Shown in pieces: positions 55,689 to 64,000 of a DNA stretch of 64,000 nucleotides. This DNA comes from Hamiltosporidium tvaerminnensis (taxonomy: Eukaryota > Microsporidia > Dubosqiidae), in NCBI GenBank assembly GCA_022605425.2, contig CM061252.1, positions 496,001 to 560,000 of the forward strand. Reading direction: 5' to 3'. Position numbers and translations under genes: made by a program. The notes under the pieces were generated by a model, which saw only the letters and a program-made list of their open reading frames with translations, did no database searches and was not told the origin of the DNA. The stretch's first letter is position 1; each line of letters starts with the position of its first letter.

Positions 55689-58328
55689 TTATTTGATAAA
55701 AACACACTGTATTCCTATTTTTATGTATGTATGGATAATTTTCATAGCCTCTGGATCGATTGATGTTTTTGAAAGGCTCAATTTTACAAGATGTTTCAAT
55801 CTATAAGTCACTTCTTCGGATAGACCAGAATTCGAAATTGAACAATCTTCAAACTTTAAAATTATCAAAGAATCTTGAGAAATTAAAAAGGATAGAATAT
55901 AAGAATCTATAGTTGTATGAACAAGCGACAAAACTTCTAATTTTTCAAAATTTAAAATACCATTCATTTCATAATATTTAAGTAGAACGCTATTATCAAA
56001 CGATATTCTTAAATATTTTATATTTTTGAATTGACTTAATGCAAAAATATCAAATGTATTTAATTCATTATCAGATAAATCAATTTTTTTCAACAAAAAA
56101 GGTTTCTTAATACATCTTAGAAAATAGAATGACCCGGAATTAAGACCACATCTTGATAAATTAAGTTCTTCTAAATTTTCAAATGTTCCTATGAAGTCCA
56201 ATGTGTGACGAGAAAGCATATTTTGTGATAGATCTAATGCTTTCAATATCCTCGAATGAAATAGATCATATTCGCTCCAGTTCATTAAATAATTACTCCT
56301 ATCATAAAGTTTCAAAGAGTCCAAGAAACAATAATTTTTTAAGATATCATATAAATTCCAGGTATTAAATATCATAGTGCAGCTTAAATATTTCGTGCAT
56401 CGAAACAATGATTCTTGTTCTAAGATTCTATGAGCATCGGTCTGGCAGTGAATATTTTCTAAATAAAGATTTTCTGAATACAAATCAGTCGAAAAAAAAT
56501 CTAAAAATTGTTTTCCTAATTTAGAACCCGAAATATTAAGCGAATGGAAGTATTTATTCCATGCGCTAAAATTAGTTTCTTTATTTGAAAATTTTGTGAA
56601 ATCAATATTTTTCATGCTTAAAGTGCGTAGGCACGAACTTTTCATAAAGAAATCAATGATCTTATGAGATAGACTAGAAGAATCTATCTTAATTATTTTA
56701 AGTATGGACGAAATTCCATTAAGTTTATCATGATTTGATTTATCTATGATTTTACAATATGATAGATCCAACTCTTCTAATTGTAATGAGATTAGATTAT
56801 TGATAAAATTTGTAGACAACGGTATACCAATAATATTTAAAATTTTTAAACTTGCATAGAACTTATAAAATTCTATAAGGAACCAACAATGTTGAGGAAA
56901 CACACATTTGACTAATATAAGCGTTTCTAGGTAACTCAAACGTGATATATAGTCTATAACGGTCTTTGATATAAATATACATTCTAAATCCAAAAATTTA
57001 ATTTCTGTTTTGATCAAAAAGTCGAAAACACTAAATATATTATAATCAGATAAGTTCTTAGAAGTAAGGAGATCAACTTTATCTAAACAACTATAATATA
57101 TATCTGGGTTTATATACTCCGAGTAATATGTATTGTCAAATGATATTTTGATTCCATTGATGTTAAAAAAGGAAATAAACCACGGAAGAAGTACTTCATT
57201 TTTAAAAGAATCGCTCAGTTTCATTATTATTAAACACTCTGGAGTTATTCTAATTTTCATTCCTCCAAAGGTATCTGTATACAAGAAATTGCATTTGAAA
57301 TTTTCATCTTTTTTAGAAAATAAAATCTCGTTTAGTATGAAATCTAATTTTATTTCTATTTCATCATAGAGAACACCTAAAAACGGCAAAAAAATTTGTT
57401 TTATTCTTTTTAAATCCAAACCAAACGTTTGAAAAGCAGGAGATTCACATACAATCGTTTTATATGCTACTAAGAAGGAAAACAAATTTTTATACATAAT
57501 TTCGAGTGCGTTAGATTCAGAATACACAAATAGATCGCAAAGAAGCCCAATATACTTTATTTTGTCTTCTTCTTTTAAAATTGAAAAATTTGTATTTTTA
57601 CAAAGGCGTAATGAATGCAACATAAATGAAAATAAATCCCGATTAATCTGATCTTTTGTTATGCTTTCTATATCTATAGTAAGATCATCATATCCTGAAT
57701 AAAGGTAATTATCTAACGTCTTAGATCGAATTATGTATTTCGATGAATAGTCAAAAATTAGGTAAGATTTATCAAATTTAGAAGTCAAACCTCCTTCTAC
57801 ATATTTCGAAGCGGTTTGATTTTTTAAGGAGAAATTATCTGAAATTTTCATCCGATGTTCCTTTTTCATTTGATATTCTTTCTTTTGCAGATTGTTTAAA
57901 AGATGGGAGGCCTGCATATAATCCACTGGCTCAATGCGCCGTTTAAGCTTTATTTTCAACGAACAGGCTCTACATTGATCTGCAACATTTATGTTTTTTG
58001 TTAAGTTAATCGCACAGTTGTAAGATTTATCATGTATGTTTTGTTGTAAAGATGTCTTGATCGAACCGGTTTCACTGTAAGCGTCTGAGGGCTGATGCGT
58101 AAAATATTCATCACACTCCAAAACAAGATCTTCTGAACATGCTTCGCCAGTAAATCCGATTCTAATACGAACGCAATTTATCATATTTGTCAAGTAATAT
58201 AGAATCAGAAAAGTCAGGACTTTATGTAAAATTAATTTATACCGAATAAATATATGAGAGCCAGGAATTTCACTGAGCTCATTTTTTTTGCAATTCGTAT
58301 ATTTATTCTTAGAAATATAATTTTTCAT
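55689..58328 (-). CDS. Leucine-rich-repeat protein with N-terminal hydrophobic segment
   Basis: 879 residues. Residues 31-50 (KLILHKVLTFLILYYLTNMI) are hydrophobic and could be a signal-anchor, preceded by about 30 polar residues. Residues about 55-440 have no recognised domain and contain scattered Cys. From about 440 to 860 the protein is built of irregular leucine-rich repeats; the clearest, near residues 690-760, are LKALDLSQNMLS, LEELNLSRCGLN and LKKIDLSDNELN. These suggest a binding solenoid of the cysteine-containing or ribonuclease-inhibitor-like type. Microsporidia encode families of secreted or surface LRR proteins, some thought to act in the host, but this protein's partner is unknown. 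The start has CCC 4-6 bases upstream and a TATATA stretch before it. Confidence 0.82.
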   Translation of the reverse strand: MKNYISKNKYTNCKKNELSEIPGSHIFIRYKLILHKVLTFLILYYLTNMINCVRIRIGFTGEACSEDLVLECDEYFTHQPSDAYSETGSIKTSLQQNIHDKSYNCAINLTKNINVADQCRACSLKIKLKRRIEPVDYMQASHLLNNLQKKEYQMKKEHRMKISDNFSLKNQTASKYVEGGLTSKFDKSYLIFDYSSKYIIRSKTLDNYLYSGYDDLTIDIESITKDQINRDLFSFMLHSLRLCKNTNFSILKEEDKIKYIGLLCDLFVYSESNALEIMYKNLFSFLVAYKTIVCESPAFQTFGLDLKRIKQIFLPFLGVLYDEIEIKLDFILNEILFSKKDENFKCNFLYTDTFGGMKIRITPECLIIMKLSDSFKNEVLLPWFISFFNINGIKISFDNTYYSEYINPDIYYSCLDKVDLLTSKNLSDYNIFSVFDFLIKTEIKFLDLECIFISKTVIDYISRLSYLETLILVKCVFPQHCWFLIEFYKFYASLKILNIIGIPLSTNFINNLISLQLEELDLSYCKIIDKSNHDKLNGISSILKIIKIDSSSLSHKIIDFFMKSSCLRTLSMKNIDFTKFSNKETNFSAWNKYFHSLNISGSKLGKQFLDFFSTDLYSENLYLENIHCQTDAHRILEQESLFRCTKYLSCTMIFNTWNLYDILKNYCFLDSLKLYDRSNYLMNWSEYDLFHSRILKALDLSQNMLSRHTLDFIGTFENLEELNLSRCGLNSGSFYFLRCIKKPFLLKKIDLSDNELNTFDIFALSQFKNIKYLRISFDNSVLLKYYEMNGILNFEKLEVLSLVHTTIDSYILSFLISQDSLIILKFEDCSISNSGLSEEVTYRLKHLVKLSLSKTSIDPEAMKIIHTYIKIGIQCVFIK

Positions 58329-58331
58329 GCA

Positions 58332-58334
58332 GGG
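58332..58334 (-). promoter_or_regulatory. CCC motif upstream of the LRR gene
   Basis: The minus strand reads TATATACCCTGCATG. The triplet is 4-6 bases before the ATG and supports this start over the internal Met at residue 49. Confidence 0.5.
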
Positions 58335-58870
58335 TATATAAGAAAATATCTCTGTATTTAATTTAAATTCCTTCGTATATAAAATATTTAATTTACCGTT
58401 TTGATAAAAATGTTTTTAATTAAAAATTCATTCAACTTTTTTGTTTTTATAAAACCCTTAATTAATTTTTTTTTCTTATCTTAATCAGATTTTTATGTAC
58501 TATTCAATATAAAATAATTTTAAATACTTTTTGATTTAATTTCTGCGCTTTGAAGATAAAAGAATTTTACTATTAGATTTAAAAGACAACAAAACAATAT
58601 TTAATGATTATATAGTAGAAATTATGATAAATCTTGATCATAAATCATTTTTCCTTATAATTCTTTAGATCAGAGAGGGAGGCTTAGATTGACAGTTTGA
58701 TCAACATAAATCCACTATAAAATAGCATAATTACAAACCTAGTTGTTCTTAAAAACAATGTTTAAACTTCGACTACCATTAGAAGGTTCATGTTTATATT
58801 TTAATAATATAAATTATTTATTTAAACACACCTAATTTCTTAATATTTTTTGAATTATAGCTAACAGATC

Positions 58871-59809
58871 TAAAAAAAGCTTTAATTTTTATTTAATAAA
58901 ATTCTGGGTTAAAATATTTTTTACCATTTTTACATGTTTTCTTCTACCTCTTTGACCACTTTTGTCTCTTCTTCCAAATCCGACTCTTCATTTATGTTAT
59001 TGGTCGGTTCCTCTAAAGTGGTTCCTCCTTGTAAAATAAAGGGGGCTTTATATTTTGGTTTAAAATTTTTGGCACCATCTTCCTCTGTTTTCGCTTCTTT
59101 TAAAGGGGGTATTGGTTCCTCATGCATCTCTGATCTCATAATAACACCCATTGACGCTCTCTCCCAGCTCTCTTCGGCATTTAGTCCTGACTCAAGTCCT
59201 CTTCGTCGATCAAAGGAAATAGTTTCGACTGTCTTTTTAAGTACTATAGACTGAATGTATGCTTCTACATTCATGGGTATTTCTAGTCTTTTAAGATGAG
59301 ATTTATGGTATTTTGTCACAATACCGTCCCAGGTCATCACATAAGGGATTATCTCAACACTACACCTATAAATAAGACCCAACTCATTGGCTAGCAGGTC
59401 ATACTTCCTAAGTTTTTCAGTTTCAACTATTTGAAGTGAATCTTGGGAAGTGATTCCTACTTCAATGAGTGTTATCTTATTCTTCTTCTTATCTAAAATA
59501 AATATGTCCGGTCTGTTATTCCGAATTTTAACATCAGTTTTAATTCTGGTGTCCACTCTTATCTCTGCATACTCATTATCAAGAATTTCTTGAACTGAGT
59601 GGCTCCTTATTCGTTTTGAAGACTTAAACTTATATCTATTTAGAAGGAGAAGGTGTAGGCATCTAACTACTTCATTATGCCGTCTAGTGTAATCATGGCC
59701 TAGCATTTTTTCACATCTAGTTGCTAGATGATCCACAGTCTTACCAGACTTCCCGCAATGTTGACACACACCATCTGCTCCCCATAAAAAAAGCTTTTAC
59801 TTTTATTTA
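58871..59809 (-). mobile_element. 5'-truncated RLE-type non-LTR retrotransposon with 25-bp target duplication
   Basis: The insert 58896-59784 lies between direct repeats at 58871-58895 and 59785-59809 that agree at 23 of 25 positions (both begin TAAAAAAAGCTTT). Reading on the minus strand, the coding part starts abruptly at the right border and ends with a short 3' UTR (AACCCAGAATTTTATT). The borders, the abrupt 5' end and the fixed 3' end show target-primed insertion. The frame is still open, so the insertion is fairly young. Confidence 0.92.
58930..59784 (-). pseudogene. C-terminal fragment of retrotransposon ORF: zinc knuckle and restriction-like endonuclease
   Basis: The open frame begins WGADGVCQHCGKSGKTVDHL. 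It carries CQHCGKSGKTVDHLATRC, a C-x2-C-x8-H-x4-C knuckle of the kind that precedes the endonuclease in R2/CRE-like elements. About 80 residues on, NNRPDIFILDKKKNKITLIE is the PD-x-(D/E) core of the restriction-like endonuclease. The acidic tail (ESDLEEETKVVKEVEENM) ends at the stop at 58930. No reverse transcriptase remains, because the insertion is truncated just 5' of the knuckle, where an in-frame stop lies in flanking DNA. No true start codon exists. The same region is recognisable, badly decayed, at 6.28-7.11 kb. Confidence 0.88.
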
Positions 59810-62800
59810 TTTATAAAATAACGGATAAGTTATAACCTATATTTAGATCACGTTATTAGAATAATTTTTTTTTACTTTCATAAATAAGCAACATTCGTAG
59901 TTTATAATAGATTATTTGCTATAATTTAATGTGGTTCAAATGCAGGGAATGATTTCTATTCATTTGGATAAATTATTCTATAAAAAAATGAATTTAATCG
60001 CTTAAACTTTCTTAAATTTTTTCTAATTACTCAAAAAATATCATATTTCGTATAATTTTTTCACAAGAGTTTGCTTAAAAACTTAAAAATAAAATTTAAT
60101 AACTTCTAGAGTTATAGAATAATTCAATACCTTAAAAAAATGTAAAATAAGTTAGAGTTTATTATTAAATATTTTAGGTATGATCCTATACGCTTTTCTA
60201 CTGCTTATTGTAATTATTTGCGTTGCAGCCCTGTGGCGCGACCAGGTGTTATTTCATTTTTGGTTAACGCTCTTTACGAGCCTTGGTCGCCCTCGGTACT
60301 GCCACCTACCCGTTTTTTTGTGAGCTTTTATACTTTTTTGAGTTTATTAACAAGTGGTTTTTAATGAGAAGTTGTTAGATTTACGCCCAACCCCAGCCTT
60401 AAGGACCATTCCATTTTAGTTGCCTCTTACGACAAGCAGATAACGCACCAAGCAAATTCTGTTTCCGGTATGGTGGGGAAACCAGATTTTAATGCCACAG
60501 CAAATATTTGTACATACAAATTAAGAAATCTCGTTGGCTCATTAATTTGCGATTTATACTAAGTTTTGAAGAATCTGGAAGGCAGTTTAGTTCAATGTAG
60601 GTTTTTAAAATCTTGAATTAAATAAAATAAGTGCTAAAACAGGCTTATAAAATATACAGGTACAACAATCAAAATTGTTGTAGTTTATACAACTGTTTAT
60701 TAAAGATTGAGCAATAAAAACATCTGGGTTGGACAAGACAAAAATATTACGGCGAGCAAATTATTATATTTTTTTCGAGTCGTAGTTTGTTACGGTCTTA
60801 TATTCCTCTATGATATCGATAGAGCAAAAAAAATTACAATATAGGTTATTTAGACCAGCAAAATCACAAAGATAGTGATTTGAACCTAAAATCCTCCGTT
60901 ATGATTAGCAGATTTTAGAAAACAGAATCTCATGATATAATAGCTAGTATATTCTAAATCTCACTACCGTTTATTATAATAATCTAACATTCATAATTAG
61001 TGTGCTTGTATGGCATTGTTGAGAAAAATTGACTTTTGTATTTCCCGTATAGGACTCTAGAGTGTGTGTGAAAAGTATAAAAACCCATAAATAATCTATT
61101 TTTGAGATTTTTTCAAGTTGAGTTTTGTTAAAGCGATTCAGGCAGGTATAATCTGCGATAGTGTTGTCAGGATTTTATTGTAAAATTTTAAGTTTAAATT
61201 TTTAAACAATATAATTAAACAATCCCAAAAAAAATATTTTTGCCTTTGCATAAAAATCTTGTAAAGTTTCCCTTTTCAGATGTTTTCTAACGGCGTTACT
61301 TAGATTCCCTATTATAGTTTCGATCCATTTAGCATATCTATGATTCAACCATTGGAAAACCCATAACTGTTTACTAGTATAAATACCTATAGAAGTTTTC
61401 ACTGTTGGTTCCAAAGCTAGTGAAAAATTTGGCCGTTAAGGTCGACAACATATATGTATCACCCGTTACTCGATAAACTGCTGATAGGCTCAAAAGTGCT
61501 AATTATTTTTGAATTTGAGATGTAATATACGGGTCGAAAACAGGACAGATTGCATGTTAGATTTACAAAATTTTTAAATTTGGTACTTATATTTATAAGA
61601 TTATAAAAACAGAACAAAGGCAAAAAAAATTGTAAGCATTGATAAAAACCCTTAGTTTTGTGGTGTATTCAGGATAAAACCCAAAAGTGCTTGGTTCATT
61701 CAAAATTTATTATAATATAAATAAAAAAGATTTTTTTTCTCGGTAATACAAGAAAGAAAATTGTTCATAAGTTAGAGGGAATACTACACCAGAGATAAGG
61801 ATTTGTACCTTTTTACGGTTTTGTAGATTTAGTCTTTTGTTTCGAATGCCTAATATATATTGCACATATTTGGAATACATTCGTATATATATCTCATATT
61901 GCGAGTTCCTATTTTTTTAACTCACATAATGGTTATTTTCTATTATAGGTCTATCCTTAGCATAGATGACAGGAACGGTAGGTGGCTTTTTTGAGGTAAT
62001 AAGTCTAGAGATCAGGAAGAATGTTTTATCGCGAATATCATGCCTTATGGTATGTCTCGCTTCTAGAACTAAATAAATTCTATACGTAACCTGGGCCAAT
62101 TAAAAATAGCAAAGAAAAGTGTTCGAAACGTCTTTCGTATAGATCAACCAATACTATACTGCGATTTTTTAGCACTCATCGCAAAAGATACATTAACTAA
62201 TATGTGTTTCTTTCATCAATAAAAATACAATATCGTACTTCAAATAACACCATTGAGTGCTACGAATAGTATCATCTGACTTTTTAAGCCAATTCATATA
62301 GAGCCTAAGATTCCAATGAATAAAAAGTAAACACAAATAGGACGCAAAGAGAGGTTTTTACTTGAAAAATATATCTAAAACACTTTTTATAATTTTATTT
62401 TCATTAAGAAAAAAAATTTGCGATTCTTTCTATGCTTTTTAATATACCAGAGCACAGAGAGCCTCATATTTTTGCTGAAATGGTTATATAGGTTATCTTA
62501 GACTAATTAAAGACTTTCTTCAGGGTAAAATATAAGATTTAATTACAGATAATCAAAGGAAAGTAAGCGGAAGTTGAATTAAAAAATTTATATATCAAAA
62601 TAAAAAACTAAAAATTAGTATGCAAAGTTAGATATTAGTGAAAAAATCAAATACTATACGTTATTAGTTCAAAAAAAACTTTAAGAAAAATATCACGAAG
62701 AGAAAAAAAAAGATGATATAAACATTATTAAATTGGCATTTATTTTGGTATTGGAATGAATATATCAGTTTGAATAATATTGTAATACTCCAGAGAATGG

Positions 62801-63209
62801 CACACTTGTTGTGTAAAAACACCTTAAAATTACCTCAGCACGAAATACCGAGTAGTTCGATGCATAAAGCTAGCCTTTTTTTAGAAAAACATAAATTAAA
62901 TTATTTAAAGAGAAACATTTCCGCCGTTTAAAAATTCCCTGAACATGACTATTTAACAATAAGCCTAGACACTACGATAAGTGGGTGTAGAAATCGAGAG
63001 TAGTATATTATATATCTAATTTTGAATAATGAATCAATAGATTTTTACTTATCGAAATGGAAAATTCTTCAAAAAACACCTGTAAAAATTTTTCACTATG
63101 CTAAAAACACAAGGCTAATGCTTACAGACAAGTAACTAAATCTTTTCACTAGTTTTTTTGAAACAAAATTAGTGTTATAACCTGTAAATAATTATTATTA
63201 AACCAATAA
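59810..63209. other. Spacer with mobile-element debris
   Basis: A GC-richer patch at about 60220-60490 stands out; its minus strand includes GCTTGTCGTAAGAGGCAACT and GGCTGGGGTTGGGCGTAAA. It looks like the leader of a LINE-like element, though I cannot name the family. Short protein-like ORFs on the minus strand at 61202-61414 and 61917-62099 (YRIYLVLEARHTIRHDIRDK) may be relics of the same or another element. No intact gene. Confidence 0.35.
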
Positions 63210-63503
63210 AACATACCTATAAAGCTCTGCTCCTCCTCTTATGAAAATAACTGCATATATCAAGTACAAGCTATCCTTAATAAAGTTAAAATTATTTATT
63301 CTGTAACGAATAAAACCGGTTCAAGAATAAGGGCCGAAATTATTTGGAAAATCTCGAAGGATCTTATAGAAAAATCGAAAACGCCGGCTAACATATTCCT
63401 TTATATAAAATATGTGGCAAGAACCATTTATTTTTACACCGGTGAACCAGAAAATACCCAACTCTTCATTCTCGATGATAAAATTACAAACGAAAATAGA
63501 TAG
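63210..63503 (+). pseudogene. Unidentified stop-free frame without a start codon
   Basis: 98 codons are open from 63210 to a TAG at 63503 with no ATG. They include TGSRIRAEIIWKISKDLIEK and IYFYTGEPENTQLFILDDKI. The use of Gly, Pro, Glu and Asp is more protein-like than chance spacer. It is probably a gene or element fragment. Confidence 0.3.
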
Positions 63504-63711
63504 AAATCTAAAATTAACCGAATATTGGATAAAGCAGTGAAACATTGAGAAGTTACATAGTATCGTTTACAAGTATTTAAAAAAATTTTACAGTTTATTT
63601 AAATAAATAAAAAATTGCGTCTTTGTATATATAAAAAGTATAATAAGGCCAAAAAATATTCATAAATAAATCACTGCAGGTGAATTTTTAAAAAAAAATA
63701 TTTTTGAAATA

Positions 63712-64000
63712 TTACAAGAAATTTTCTATAAATTCTGAGTCAAGATAATCATTTATATTTTTTGATCTTTTCTCACGAGAAGGTTGCTTTAAAACAAATT
63801 TTGTACTTTTAAAATCATTTTTTTTGAACTTTATAATAGTTTCATAATCAATTTGTTCGCAAGAAATAAAAAGAACTGTCAATTTATAAAATTTCTTTAT
63901 CATAATAATATCATCTTCTCTGATTTTTTTAAGAGCCAAATCTATATAATATATTGAAGCATATAATTGACAATTACTCAATGTATTTCTTAGACAGAAA
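63712..64000 (-). CDS. C-terminal part of an unknown protein, runs off the right edge
   Basis: The minus-strand frame enters at base 64000 already open and stops at 63712 (95 codons visible, no ATG near the edge). The visible end is rich in Ile, Lys, Asp and Glu, with SIYYIDLALKKIREDDIIMI, a hydrophobic strand YKLTVLFISC, and a basic region QPSREKRSKN before the C-terminus DYLDSEFIENFL. I do not recognise the family. The composition is that of a real gene, and the start must lie outside the window. Confidence 0.6.
   Translation of the reverse strand, partial: FCLRNTLSNCQLYASIYYIDLALKKIREDDIIMIKKFYKLTVLFISCEQIDYETIIKFKKNDFKSTKFVLKQPSREKRSKNINDYLDSEFIENFL

Noticed and set aside
57133-57369. 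Plus-strand ORF inside the LRR gene
   Set aside because: Antisense shadow of a long, motif-bearing gene.

Overview
The window looks like a gene-poor, very AT-rich chromosome segment from a large-genome microsporidian; I cannot assign a genus. Three things point that way. The few recognisable genes are core eukaryotic genes without visible introns (CCT delta-like chaperonin, TFIIA gamma, MPS1 kinase, NUP98). They are short or strongly diverged. Most have a C-rich triplet (CCC) just upstream of the start ATG, a start-associated motif described for microsporidia. The rest of the DNA is decayed retroelement and transposon sequence, also typical of expanded microsporidian genomes.

Layout. 1-879 (minus, cut by the left edge) is the N-terminal part of a CCT chaperonin subunit with a large Asn/Asp/Lys-rich insert. 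Its upstream side, to about 2.3 kb, is a series of tandem repeats. 3.7-4.5 kb holds a 64-bp retrotransposon tail between perfect target duplications and the TFIIA gamma gene (minus). 6.3-9.2 kb is a rotted non-LTR retrotransposon (minus) with reverse transcriptase motifs still readable. 11.5-14.6 kb holds an unknown 210-residue gene and MPS1 (both plus). At 15.6, 44.7 and 51.9 kb lie three copies of a 0.73-kb SINE-like repeat, two of them with clear target-site duplications; a fragment of a fourth may lie at 40.8 kb. Two DD34E Tc1/IS630-like transposons lie at 18.1 and 29.8 kb, both with broken transposases. 20-29 kb and 31-41 kb are decayed DNA with relics of LINE-like coding sequence and a retroviral-type integrase. 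Two small unknown ORFs lie at 41.6 and 42.3 kb. NUP98 (plus) lies at 45.8 kb, and a charged 152-residue gene (plus) at 50.3 kb. A tRNA-Glu-derived SINE lies at 55.0 kb. A leucine-rich-repeat protein (minus) runs from 55.7 to 58.3 kb. A young 5'-truncated copy of the non-LTR retrotransposon lies at 58.9-59.8 kb. A partial unknown gene (minus) is cut by the right edge.

The genes do not form an operon or pathway: they are isolated housekeeping genes in mobile-element debris. The most notable signals are the insert in the chaperonin, a NUP98 that stops exactly at the residues where its relatives self-cleave, the SINE-like family with borders fixed by target duplications, and transposases that carry the same CCC-ATG start context as the host genes.
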